Below are positions 11,201 through 23,036 of a DNA stretch of 64,000 nucleotides, piece after piece; the first letter of the stretch is position 1; each line of letters starts with the position of its first letter. Both the position numbers and the translations under genes were made by a program. Source of the DNA: Hirudinaria manillensis (taxonomy: Eukaryota > Annelida > Clitellata > Hirudinida > Hirudinidae). The notes beneath the pieces are model-generated. The model did no database searches, had not been told where the DNA came from, and saw only the letters and a list, made by a program, of their open reading frames with translations. Location: assembly GCA_034509925.1 (NCBI GenBank), contig CM067526.1, positions 6,966,501 to 7,030,500 on the forward strand, written 5' to 3'.

Positions 11201-14200
11201 TGTAAATGGTATCTTTTTTAAATTTTGAGCCTGCAAATTCATTCTGCAATTTCCAAAAGACAATCCCTCCATCCAATGAAGATGTTACTATGAATTGTTC
11301 ATCTTGTGACATTTTAATCTAAAAAACACATCACCATGAGGCCATTTCTTTTTAAATTATTGATTAATGAAGTTATTTTAATATAAGATTTATTAAACTA
11401 TTCAAGACAAGAGATTCAGACTTATTTAGATGACAAGATTTATTTAATGCTTAGGATTTAAGCAGAATGAATTATTTTGATGATGGTCAAAAGATTTTTA
11501 ACTGGATAATAGAATTATTGCCATTAATATGACCACTTAGCTAAAACAATAATAAATAACTCAGACATACCCCTGTGATGGCATCTGTATGGAGCAGGCA
11601 ATCAGTGGAATCAGAAGAACTGACGAGAGGAAATGTGAAGAATCTCACGAGACCTGACGATGTGCCAATGAACAACAACTTTCCTGATACTGATAATGAA
11701 GTTATACCCTTGTCACCAACATCTAAAGTCCTCACAATCTGACAAATAATAATAATCACACATTTTATGGCAACGCATTTTACATAACTTATTGAAACGT
11801 TTGTTTGTTAAGACTCTCACCTGAGAGTCCACAATTTCCTTCAGCATCATGTCAGAGCCGACGGCATAAACGGACTTCCCGTCACTGGACATGGCAACGT
11901 CGTTGTAACTGCATGATTTTGTAATTACTTCTCCCGTTCGACAGCCTGTCATCACCTTTATTGTTGAATCAAAACGATATGATAAAATCACTTGAAATAC
12001 AGGTTTGATGCAATTGATGGAACTTTCTTCGGTGGATCGCATTATTTATTAACACTAACATTCCATTCATAGATGACCCCGTCTGCACTGCATGACACCA
12101 TTTTCATGTCATCCTTACTCCAGGTCACTCCTTTGATCTTTCCACTGTGTCCTTTCAGATGGGAAACATTCTCAAATGTTGTGGTGGAGAATACTGATAT
12201 GATATTTCCATCGATTGCAGCAAAAAGATGGCCTCCATTACTGAAGCAACACTGTTGTCATTATAATGAGATTATTATAGCTTGACAAGGTAAGGGTTTA
12301 AAATCCAGCATATAGCTGGATAGGTTGTTAAGTTTTTAAAAACCAAATTCATGTTTGTAAAGCATGGAATTTACTTTTTAATATCCACAACAAGATGTGG
12401 AGTCACAACAGGTAAAAAGAATGTTCCTAGATATAAAGGCCATTTAGATTTTTTAAAATAAACCAGTCAAGAATTATAAGAATTATCGGTATAAAACAAA
12501 TAACGTTGAGACTCACTTTATGACAGGACTTGATGGGAAATTCTTTCAAGATTCTCAGGCTATCACTGAGTATATTCATAAACCTTAATTTATCAGTAAA
12601 ACCAACAAGAATATGGTGTCCTAGAGGGTGGAGAGACACACTGTGGGCCTCTTCCAAAAACTCGGCACTCAATTCAAGAGTTCTGAATTTACAAAGTTTA
12701 AATCCATCTCAACAATGACTTAATGTGATTACAAGTTCAGTAAAAAGTGTTTCACTCACTTTTCCTCAAAGTTCCAAATCTTTACGAATCCATCCAAAGA
12801 ACATGAGGCTACAATGGGCTTCCTCAAACATACATCAATGGCAGTCACTCTATCAGAGTGGAATGGATAACACAACAGTTCAAAGTAGCTTCTGTCGATC
12901 TGAAGAAAATTAATAATAACATTGTTAATGCAATTTACATATTAAGCATTTTGAGTGGTGCTTTATAGATTGTCCAATTGCCAAGTTTGAAAAGAAGATG
13001 GGTAAGTTTTGAATAAAATGTATATGCATAGCCATCAAAGAGTATGTTTCAAAATATTATAATATGAATCAAAATAACACGATCAAAACATTAATATAAT
13101 ATTGTTAATCAACATATTAATATTATTTTCAGCATTAATTACCACCATTAGCACTGTATAATTACTGAATTAATTATGCTGAATTTTAAACCCTTACTTT
13201 GTCAATCTCAGATGACTGAAGAGGAGCTGAAAAGATATGATTTCTGGAAGTTGAGCAAACAATGTTCTCTTCTGATGGACTTAAAGTCAAACTTTGGATT
13301 AAATGCCTCCTCAGGCAATTTATTTTGCTTTGTGGGATCTGTTTTTTTTTCACAAAAGATTCAAATGTAAACTATTTTAAATATCTAACAATTTCATAAC
13401 AACTGCATATCATTAATTAACATATTATGTAATAACCCCAATTTCCTTCACTCCCTTGAAATTAAAACCTTCCATTCTTTCAAAGATGTTGACTGATTTT
13501 TGACCAAAAGAAAATATAAATCCTTTTGAATAAGACAACAAATTGGAAATAGAAGAATTCCTTTCTTGCTCTTCATTGGTCTGACTTGTATGGTATAACA
13601 ACAATGGTATCAACTCATGATCTAATTCAGCATTATTTACTTGGGCAATTACTAATTAACTATATTCGAAATCATTAATTAAAGCATAACAATGACTTGA
13701 AGAAAGTGAAAGTATATTAATAATAATAAATAGTTAATAATAAATATTATTAAATATTTTCAAATCATCTGTGAATAAATACACTAATAATATAATAACA
13801 ATTTTATTTTATATCTAAATTTCTATACTCTTTATCTTGATCCAGCTTGTGATGTTGCAAAATTTCTGCAACATTCATTTCATGTTTGAACTCCATGCCA
13901 CTAAAGAACATAAGTTTTCCATGTTCTGATCCAATAACCAATTCTTTTTCTGACAACCAGGTCTGCATGAAATATAAATTTGATTAAGTCTACATAAAAA
14001 TGTTTAAAACCCCTAACCCTAATTACTAATCCTAGATCATAATCCTAGGTCTTAAAACTAAGTGATAAAACTAACCCTAGCCCTAAACCCAACCCTAACA
14101 CTAATCCAAACTCTAATATAGTCTTGATGAACTGGAGATGTTGGTCCTAATTCTTAATTGGAATGTTTATGTTTAATTGATTTGATATGATTATTAATTT

Positions 14201-15350
14201 TTAATCATTGAGGTGGAAAAAATAAAAGTAGAAGTGATGCTATCAACTATTGCCATAAGTCAAAATGATATTAAGAAAATTTGACTTTCATCCACTTTTC
14301 AGATAAATTAGAACTTTGTAAAGATTATAATTATTTATAATTATAATAGAAATGTTATTATAATTAATTTGCTAGGTATGTTAAATATGCTTGTAAAATC
14401 TCAGTGATAAAAGTTACAAATTATTAGTTTTATTTCTTTCCAATACTTGATAAAACCTATTATATAAATGAATGTTTTGCAAAACCTGACAACAATAGTT
14501 GACATTCTCCAACTTATGACTCGACAACTGCTTGAGTCCTGCGTCGTTATGTAAGAAAAACTTGACATGACCATAACATGTGGCACTCAGCTGAGAGTTT
14601 TCGTATGGATTGAATGATACCTTTTAAGAATTCAGGTGGAAATTTACATTAAAGTCCTTAAACATTCACTATTGTATTAATGCACTCTTATTAAATAAAT
14701 TCTTATTAAAAAAGTTTCCTCTTGTTAATTATCATTTTTATCTACTACTGGCAATAAAACTAGTGACGTCATTGCAATTAGCACCTGGAAGACATGAAGA
14801 GGAATCTGTTGCGAAACATTTATGGTGATGGATGCACTCAATCTTGCTTTCTCCCAGGCCCAAATTTGTAGTGTTGACTCTGGATGTCCAAGTACAGCAG
14901 CAATAAGTCTCGAATCAGAAGAAAATGACAGAGAGACATATTCATTGCAGTGGATGTTGTCTGAATTTGACAGAACCTTTCTCTTCCTAAGAACACTCAG
15001 ATCATAGACTGCCACCGAGGGTTTTTCTCCTTTATCGACATTACCCCTTTCTGCCACTGCTAAATATCTCCTGTTTTCATATGTAATTAATTGTTGCTTT
15101 GAGAAGTCGTTTTAAAGAATGTTGAACCAACAAAGTTCTATAAAAATGTAGACAACCTATTTGGACTTATGGCGATGATGCTGGCAGTAGCTTTCTTTTC
15201 CAAAACTTGCAAGTATTTCTGCTGTTTCTGATCAATATTATAGAGAACACAATTTGTTCCAAATGGGTAAACAATCGTGTGATCATCCACAGTCAAAATA
15301 TTGTTTAAAATATCACTTCTTAGTCCTTGTATAGATCGTAATTCTGTCAT
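8265..15350 (-). CDS. CFAP57: Cilia- and flagella-associated protein 57 (WDR65)
   Basis: CFAP57 is an axonemal protein needed for assembly of a subset of inner dynein arms. It has N-terminal WD40 propellers and a C-terminal coiled coil. Exons: 15350-15157, 15070-14785, 14620-14486, 13962-about 13829, about 13617-13437, 13338-13198, 12899-12760, 12682-12517, 12251-12060, 11955-11821, 11738-11571, 11318-11160, 10985-10830, 10753-10660, 10533-10343, 10213-9881, 9793-9650, 9462-9346, 9079-8948, 8845-8702, 8603-8265. The protein is about 1,226 aa, near the usual 1,250. WD-repeat signatures include FVKIWNF, HPLGHHILVGF, DGVIYEWN and KSCSYN. The coiled coil begins at about residue 675 and contains MQYEKYQELQNKSQKMQDE, IQERDDTIQDK and KFKFVLDYN. 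All phases close except between exons 4 and 5, where I could not find an in-phase pair (13829-13617 unresolved). The exon 16/17 intron is 87 bases and open in frame. Confidence 0.96.
14007..14118. repeat. Degenerate telomere-like (CCCTAA)n tract in a CFAP57 intron
   Basis: Repeated ccctaa, aaccct, ccctag and taatcc units run through intron 3 of CFAP57. The pattern is a decayed CCCTAA/TTAGGG array, not a clean microsatellite. Confidence 0.5.
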
Positions 15351-15430
15351 CTCAAATCTTATTTTCAGACCAAACCAGAGCTAATGTTCTACCCAAAATA
15401 CTAGCTCAGATAACTTGCTCTGCAGAAAAT

Positions 15431-15444
15431 GTTGTCATGGAAAC
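15431..15444. promoter_or_regulatory. RFX X-box 81 bases upstream of the CFAP57 start
   Basis: GTTGTCATGGAAAC fits the X-box consensus RYYNYY-N2-RRNRAC. X-boxes bind RFX factors and typically lie within about 250 bases upstream of cilia genes. Position and neighbour support function. Confidence 0.65.
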
Positions 15445-15606
15445 TACAAGTACTCGAAATTATATTTTAGCACAAAATCGGCAATATGTTGACAAATCAT
15501 GACGACGATTTTAAGAAACTATTTAAAAAATAAAATAGGAAAATACAATTTTGGAACACAATTGTCAATGACACATAAAAAACGTCAATATCTCAATAAG
15601 CATATA

Positions 15607-16935
15607 TTAAAGATGTCTCGAATAGTTGGAAGACCAGCTAACAGCATCGCTAGTGGTTTGCAAGACTTTTGCCAAGGGACAGTAATACCAGCTCTCTCTT
15701 GCTTTCATGAGGAAGACTTGAAGCTCTGCCTGAACCCTTTCCATCACTTGTTGAGGATTTTTGACAGCAGTGGCAGAAATCAATTTTATGTCCACGTTGA
15801 ATTCCGATGCCTTCTTCAATTCTTCATAGGGACATGATGCCACGCCTATCTTGAACCTGTGAGACTTAACTGGTGAGCTGTTGCAACTGTTGCTATCTGT
15901 GAAGACGTACAGGTAGTCAACAGAACCGTCGACAGTTTTCTCATGCTCGGAAATGGCTTCTTTTCTATTGTCGATTTCTAGGGATTTTTCCTGAGGTTTT
16001 TCAGCAATAAAATTCGTTTTTGAGTGTGAAATTGTTGCTGGATCATAATTTTTTACTTTCGAACATTTCTCAGATTCTTTAGAATTTCCGACGCCAAAGT
16101 GGTCAATGTCCCATTTACTTTTAGTAAAGCGAGCGTCAATCTTTTCAAACTCGGCTGCAGTGAGAGTCTCTTCAGTGGTCGAGTTAACAGCTTCCGAGAA
16201 ATTGAAGTTTTCCAATTTTAAATCTTGGACATCAGGAGGTTTGTTTATCTCGGCGTCCGACTTCAAGATGACTGCGTCATTTTCAAAGAGATCTATTCTA
16301 CCTGTTTTCCTGAGTTTAATTGTCTTAAAATCCTCTATGAACTCTTGATTGTTTTCTTTTTCTGGTCCTGGGCAGGAAATTCCTCTCTGAAAATTTCTCA
16401 GCGGTAGATATCCTTCCTCGTTTTGAGCAGTTAAGATATCATTTATAGGATTTTTGTTGGATGAAAAACTTGAAATCTTCGAATCGTCAAAACTATAGCA
16501 GTTGACGATTTTATCATTCATTCGCTTATCTTTTTTTGCGACTTTTTCCAGAACGGATTTGGTTGTTGGTGAGCGTCCCAATTCGATCCTTCTATTTATT
16601 TTTGCCTTTTTATGAGTAGACGATTTTATTTTATCTACTTCTTCCCTAACCTCCCTTTCTAAATCGCTTAACTCACCATCAGACCAGAGAAACTCTTCTA
16701 TGGGTTTGTTTATTCTCTTCATAACTTTCTTCCCAACGCCTAATTTGCTAAGACCATTCTTCCAAGATGTGAAATTTGTTTCCGACTCACCTATTTCTTG
16801 GCTAAAAATCACTCCATTAAGTCCATTCTTAAACAGAATCTTTATGAAAGACTTTGCATCTCGCTGACAATAGATCGGAAAGAAAATGTTTTGATTTTCG
16901 CTGAAAGTTTTAATAATTATTTCATCAACATCCAT
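15607..16935 (-). CDS. T5orf172/MUG113 (GIY-YIG superfamily) domain protein, intronless
   Basis: This is a 442-aa open frame without introns, between two multi-exon genes. Residues 340-433 resemble the T5orf172/MUG113 domain, a relative of GIY-YIG nucleases. The features are YLYVF (342-345 region), RFKIG (360-364), then CP..EL, VDIKLIS, a Glu in MERVQAEL (about 399) and a C-terminal SWYYCPL. The usual Arg after the second motif (R.P..R in typical members) appears to be replaced (GVASCPYEELK), so nuclease activity is doubtful. Residues 1-65 look folded (IIIKTFSENQNIFFPIYC), and 70-330 are charged, low in hydrophobics and probably disordered. The family's cellular role in animals is not known to me. 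The stop is 256 bases from the CFAP57 start. The 5' end faces E2F, with an E2F-like TTCCCGC at 17003-17009. The lack of introns could reflect retroposition or horizontal origin. Confidence 0.75.
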   Translation of the reverse strand: MDVDEIIIKTFSENQNIFFPIYCQRDAKSFIKILFKNGLNGVIFSQEIGESETNFTSWKNGLSKLGVGKKVMKRINKPIEEFLWSDGELSDLEREVREEVDKIKSSTHKKAKINRRIELGRSPTTKSVLEKVAKKDKRMNDKIVNCYSFDDSKISSFSSNKNPINDILTAQNEEGYLPLRNFQRGISCPGPEKENNQEFIEDFKTIKLRKTGRIDLFENDAVILKSDAEINKPPDVQDLKLENFNFSEAVNSTTEETLTAAEFEKIDARFTKSKWDIDHFGVGNSKESEKCSKVKNYDPATISHSKTNFIAEKPQEKSLEIDNRKEAISEHEKTVDGSVDYLYVFTDSNSCNSSPVKSHRFKIGVASCPYEELKKASEFNVDIKLISATAVKNPQQVMERVQAELQVFLMKARESWYYCPLAKVLQTTSDAVSWSSNYSRHL

Positions 16936-18006
16936 TTTTTGACAACTTCCTGTACCTCGGGCGGTTTACGATTCACGTGATGCGGTTAAAAAGTAACGGC
17001 GCTTCCCGCAAGGCTAACAAGATTGTAAATAAATTATCTTCGGGCACTCTATGCTAAACGAGTACTTTGCATTCCTTTGATTGTTTTCTCCAAGTTCAAT
17101 TCACAAACGACGACATCAAAAACGCAGACTTTAAGAAAGGTCCATAAGACAAAGGACCAGACAAGACCAATAGATTTTCATGGAAAGCCTTTTGCTGTGA
17201 TGCAAAACCGCGGACATCCTCAGCTGCATACATAAATTATGTTTATTTGCCCAAATCGATGTCGTGGTCATCTTTGATCTTAAAGTTAATTGGAAGTAAG
17301 TTGGCCTTAACTTTCATGTTGGAGATTAGGTATGCTAGGAAATGAATTGTTAATATCATGGTATTTGGTAAGATGTTTCCCTAATACATATGTATTAAAG
17401 ACATATTAAAAACATCTTAAGCTACTAACAATAATCTCCTAAAAAAGAATTTGTTTGTTTAAGTCCCGCTGATTGCGTATTAAGTAGAGTGTTTTCCTTG
17501 ATAATATTCTTTAGTGATTTTGCCTTACATGTAGAGCAATTAAACCACACTAAACCTCATTATTTAATGATTTAAAAATCTTTTGATAAGTTTCTAATAA
17601 GAACTAAGCATTATTGCATTTTAAAATAATCTAGTCTAAATTATTTATATATGCTTTGTTTTTCATCGATCGCCTAAATTAAAAAATGTTTTGGCATCAA
17701 TATTACTGAGTACTTCTCGTTTTACAGTCCCTTAGGTATTAAATCGAGAAGTTGTGATATCGCTAAAATACTTTATTAGTAGAGATTTAAATAAACATCT
17801 GTTAAAAAGCAAAAATATCGCCCAACCCTATAAGATGTCGAGCATGCGCATCGTGCGTGCTGGGTATTTTGTATCTTCAAATTTCATCGATGTCACCGAT
17901 GTTCGCGAAAGGGACATGTAGCTAATTAATTAGGAGTTTATTGATACATCGTCACATTTTTACCGATAACCGGAGGCTTTAATCGAACGTCTGGAATTTT
18001 GAAGAT
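16936..18006. promoter_or_regulatory. Divergent upstream region of the MUG113-domain gene and E2F
   Basis: 1.07 kb separates the two start codons. CpG-containing stretches lie at both ends. An E2F-like TTCCCGC is at 17003-17009, 68 bases from the MUG113-gene ATG. A palindromic TTCGCGAA core is at 17902-17909, about 100 bases from the E2F ATG. The middle is AT-rich and shows no coding signal. Confidence 0.5.
17902..17911 (+). promoter_or_regulatory. E2F-type site upstream of the E2F gene
   Basis: TTCGCGAAAG contains the self-complementary TTCGCGAA, a core closely matching TTTSGCGC-type E2F sites. It lies 96 bases before the start codon. Autoregulation by E2F is known in other animals; here it is inferred from the motif only. 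Confidence 0.45.
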
Positions 18007-20228
18007 ATGTCGGAATATACTGAGGCTGGACATTACAACACACCCAGTAGACACGAGAAGAGTCTTGGATTACTGACCACGAAATTTGTTTCTTTGCTGG
18101 AAACGGCAGACAATGGCATTCTTGATCTTAAAGTGGTAAGATATGCTTCTTAATGCCAATTATATCTGACGAAAGTAGTACTTATTCAACAGAAACTTTA
18201 ACTTATTATCTCATTGTGTTATTAATTGCATAGGCGGCTGACAAACTGGCTGTACGGCAAAAGCGTAGGATCTATGATATAACAAACGTACTGGAGGGAA
18301 TCGGATTGATTGAAAAAAGGTCGAAAAATAGCATACAATGGAAGTTAGTAACTTTAGTTGTTAATGGTTATGCAAATTATTGTGAAATGAAATATCAAGT
18401 TGGTGGAGTTAAATTTATAAATAAAATGGTCACAGAGGAGCTCTTCGTCTGAATTCCAACCACGCTGACTGTCAAAGTCGAACAAATAAACTCAGGGAAG
18501 ATATAGCAGAATTGCAAAGACAAGAAAGAGAAATTGACAGGCTCAGAATGTGCATGGAACAAAGTCTTAAGAATATCACAGATGAAAGAGAGAGCCAGAT
18601 GTAAGGAGCATTCAATGTTATTCAATGTTTATTTACTTCTTGCTTAGCAACTAAATGCTGTAGTGTCTGGTTATAATTTTAGTGAAATCATTCTAATTTG
18701 AGTGGAAATTTTTGCCAGATACAATTACATAACTGGTGAAGACTTATGCAAGTGCTTCCCTGACAATACCATTCTGACAATAAAAGCTCCCACAGGAACT
18801 CAACTTGCAGCTATAATTCCTGATGAGGTAAAGTTAAATGGCAATGATTTGTTTGATTCATATTTCATACTTCTTTTGAAGTATGATGAGGGAGGATAAT
18901 TTAATTTTTAATTCAATTGTTGGATTGACCGATATTTCCAACATTGTTGCCTGCAGAAAACGGCTCCTGAGAAATATCAAATGCATCTTAAGAGTTCTGA
19001 AGGTCCAATAAATGTTATCCTGGTGAATAAAGAATCAGAGAACAGCAAGCCGGTCATCACGATGGTCCCTCCTGCCAATCCAGTGCCTCCAGCTCCCGAG
19101 ACGGCCGTCTCGACTCCCGACAACGACCCGAGCAAGACCTCCGCGGTCACGCTCCCTCGGCAGTCCGTCGCCGGCAGTCAAACCGCAAAAACTCTGCAGC
19201 ACCCCGTTTTCCAAGTGCCCATTTCGTCGGTCAATGCCTCGAACAAAGTCGTTTCGGTCGTAAAACTCCCTGCTCAACAGATCAGGGCCTTACAACAGCA
19301 ACAAGCCCAAAATCCTGACAAGAGGCCAGCCATTAAAGTAAATAGCACCACCTAATTATCTATATTTCGAATATATTTCAAAATTAAAACGTCATCGCAG
19401 GCCGTGCAGACCGGAGCGACGGCTCGTCAAGCGAAGAAAATAAAGATCGAGCCGGTGCGACCGGGCCCCGTAGCCGTCTCCTCCCTTCCCTACAGGATGG
19501 TCACCAGGTCGTCCCCTCGTAAAACCGACGAAGCCGCGGTCGTCGCGACGCCCCGCCCGGACGAACCCCCTCCCCGGGCTTCGGATTCTTCCGACCTCAT
19601 GGATTACGACAACATAGGTAACGATCGCATTCCGGTTAATTTCCCAAAAGACGCGGTTCGCTGCACGGCAAAGTCGTTAATAATTTTAATGTCGATTAAG
19701 AAATAAAACCCGAGAAGGTGGACGAGGCGGATTTCGACAACATGGACGTTGACAACTTCCTCAACGACCCCCTGTTCTCGGGTAAGAAAGGAAATAACGA
19801 TAACGATCTCGCCAAGAGATCCGATGTTTCTGATATTCATTTCTTTTTTTCCTTCTGTTTTTTAGGTAAGGATAACATATTTGACGACGTATTCCAGTCC
19901 TGCGGTCAGTTTTACTATTTGTTGTTGGATAAATGTCTTAATTTAATTATATTTAATAATAATATGTCATTTATATAGCGCCATGCGCATGAGCATGAGG
20001 GGGCGCCGATAACGATGTCGTACGAATTATTATATTAATATAAAATGTAATAATCATCACCGGTCTAATGTGGAAGTTGACCGACGACCGTCCTCACGTT
20101 TTTCAGGAGCATTCTCTCCGCTGATGAGACTAACTCCGCCTCCTTCGGACAAGGACTACAATTTCAACCTCGACGACAACGAGGGAGTCTGCGACTTGTT
20201 CGACATAACTTTATCTCCCCTCGTGTGA
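18007..20228 (+). CDS. Transcription factor E2F4/E2F5-type
   Basis: A cell-cycle transcription factor that binds DNA with a DP partner and is restrained by pocket proteins. Exons: 18007-18135, 18234-18343, 18436-18600, 18719-18827, 18957-19337, 19401-19617, 19701-19781, 19866-19904, 20107-20228. They sum to 1,353 bases (450 aa) and all phases close. The winged-helix DNA-binding domain covers about residues 15-82 ([42 protein letters not shown]). The heptad dimerisation region is next, at about 90-133. The marked box is at about 135-200 (ICxCF-like [28 protein letters not shown]). A Pro/Ser/Gln-rich linker follows. The C-terminus has [11 protein letters not shown] and the pocket-binding motif [17 protein letters not shown]. 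The absent N-terminal cyclin-A-binding region and the layout point to the E2F4/5 repressor class. I cannot say whether this is one of two paralogues. Confidence 0.96.
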
Positions 20229-21392
20229 CGGCCGTCGTCGGAGTTCGACTTTCTTTCCTACGCGAGCGGGGTCTCGTGCGTCCGTCGCGAGAATTCCTTG
20301 CAATTTCTAGATGCCTGTGTGAATATGGACAACTTGGCCGAAGATTGTAGATGATGAAGATTGCTTGTATAAAACCATGAAAAAAGAAGCGACCCTCTCG
20401 TTTCGATGGCTTTTTTGTTTCTTCACGTCGCGACTCATCGCACCGTTTGCAGTAATGCGTTGTTAAGTTGCCTGTATTCCTTTTCGACTTAGAGCGGGAC
20501 TGCTGCCTCGATTGATTTGATTGAACCGACGTGCATTCGATTTCAATGGCACCTCAATTGCATGTACATTTGTAAAAAAAAAACGATTGTGGACCTCACA
20601 ATTCTCTTGATTCGATCGTTGACGTGTTTATTTTAAAATCTCTATCGGCAACGATAATCTTCTGATCGCAGGACCGACGTCTTTGCCGTGTTTTTGGATG
20701 CGCTCCTGGCAATTCTTTTGAGTGGTCGAACACACTTGAAGATAGTCATTCTTTCCTTGTTGTTAAAGTTTTTGTAAGGTCAAGAAAAAATATAATTTAA
20801 AGGCAGAAGACTTGCCTTTGTCGCATCATTTGCAAAGGACCGCACTAAGATAGTGAACGTCAAAGTACAAGCGGTGCATCGGTAATGTTGCTTACAGAAG
20901 CTCTTGGAATTGCGGTGTTTACAGATTATGAACCCCTTTTCGACTCTTTTCGAGTTTTCTTCTTTTCTGAATGATGACTGGTAAGGATGTGAGTCACTTA
21001 ATGGGTTCGTTCTCGGCGGATACTACTTGCTGGTGAATTCTCAGCAGTCTGAAGCCATTAGCGGTGTGTTGCCGAGATAGGTTTGGAATTTCAGGATCCC
21101 TGTCGATGCAACTTCCTGACAGGCATGGCATGGAGCATGGCATGCACATTATTCGTTATTTGCGTACTAACGCCAAGAACTTTTGTCCGTGGCCAGAACC
21201 AATGATTAGAGTTTAATTGCGCACCTTGTGGCGGAGATGATAACATCACGCATTTCGTTACCATTAAGTCTCATCGTCATCATCATCATCATCATCTTTA
21301 TTATTATTATTAATTATCTTTATTATTATTATTATTATTAATTATCTTTATTATTATTATTAATTATCTTTATTATTATTATTAATTATCTT

Positions 21393-21423
<31 letters not shown>

Positions 21424-23036
21424 CTTTATTATTATTATTATTATTAATTATCATTATCAGCCACCGTTGTTTGCTGTGTTTACGTAATTGAATGTTTATT
21501 TTAGGTTTCAGTTGTATCTCTGACCTGATCCTCGTCAAAGTTCGCGTGAAGTTAATTTGATAAATTTGTCGCATTTTGGCTTGAATGTCGCTTGGTTTGT
21601 TTGAAAATATAATTCGACAACTTTGGATTTTGATTTCATAATTTTCTTAATTTTTGACGATTGCCTGGCAACGATTCGGCTTCTATGAAAGTCTGTTTCT
21701 TTTCAAGAAAGGTCCACTGGTCCGTGGATGAATGCAGGTGCTGCCTGTTTATCGTGTGTTAGCACCTCAATCAGTGCCAGATGTGAAATAAAGTTGCAAT
21801 AAATTAAGTCCTTGTTCGATGGATTCCATTTCAAGATGGTCACAAGAAATTTACTCACTCCGTTCGTTTGACAATGTTTCCAATTTTCCAGGAGGACCGA
21901 TAAACTAATGATGATTGGTTATGTTTTAGGATGATATTATTTCGGTTTTTGACTTTTTTTTCTAGAAATTCATGCGCTGATTACAATTTTAAATTAAAAA
22001 CACTGTTTAGAGAGTAATACCGATCCTAAAACATCTATGAAGAGACCATAAAAAGTCCTAAATTCCTAAAAAGCTTTGAGAAGCCAACCATCAGGTTATA
22101 AATCTATGACCAATTTACGTATCAGTATAGCATTAAATGCAATGTTGTAAACAATTTTATTTATATTACTTTACGTTAATTATTTTACCTCTCCTAAGTT
22201 TGCGAGTATTTGTTCACTATTTATAACAGCATATATTTTGTCTCCCATTATAAATTATAAATTGTATTCATTTGTTTCAAGGTAAACATTCGAGAGCTTT
22301 CTCGGATTCCTTTGAATTTTAGGCCTGGTATTGCGGTTTTTTGTTAAAAATGGGATTCAAATGATGCTTTGAAGAAGTGAACGATTTGTTTGACGTTCCT
22401 ATCTTTGACTGACACTCCATTAGAAACAAGCCTTCATTAAATTCTTCAGCTTTCAATTAATCACCCTTTCTTATCTTAACACGTTCATATGTTTGTAACC
22501 ATTATGTTCAATGTGTCCGTCATATTATATTATATTATATCCATTAGCAGTAAAATTATTTTTTTTATAAGCGCGTATTACAATCTCGACAGACACATAA
22601 AGATGCCCTCCCTGTCACGCCTCACTGCTCCTCAGGCATTATGGTCATGGATCATTGACTGGGTTAATGTCTTCTGACCTTAGTCCTATCTAATGAGATA
22701 ATGAAGACGATTTTTATTCATTTATCAATCAATTTCCTTTAATAAACTATTCTAACTAAATCTATTATCATACTTTTTAGCTTAAGCATCCATATAACAA
22801 TTCATAAATAAATAAACAAACAAATAAATATTTAAGGGTGTGTGATTAAAAGTATTGTTAGTTGTTATATACTGATAAATTAACTAAACAATATTATATA
22901 TTTAACCTTCAAATATCAAGCACTACAGCGCGACAGCACGACTAATCAGCGATGTGCACGGAACAACAAAAGCAAAACTTGTTAATTCATTTATCTATTA
23001 ATTAATTAATGCAAGTTTTAATAATATTAACAGACA
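20229..23036. other. E2F 3' UTR and intergenic DNA
   Basis: No further gene was found. Two AATAAA signals at 21787-21792 and 21798-21803 could end a 1.6 kb E2F 3' UTR. An interrupted (TTA)n tract with a recurring attatcttta phrase lies at about 21274-21455. The rest is AT-rich sequence without coding signal. Confidence 0.5.
21787..21803 (+). terminator. Pair of AATAAA signals, possible E2F transcript end
   Basis: Two AATAAA hexamers 11 bases apart, about 1.56 kb past the E2F stop. This would give a long but plausible 3' UTR. Confidence 0.3.

Noticed and set aside
15499..15837. 112-codon plus-strand frame
   Set aside because: It overlaps the antisense of the T5orf172/MUG113 frame, which has domain support.
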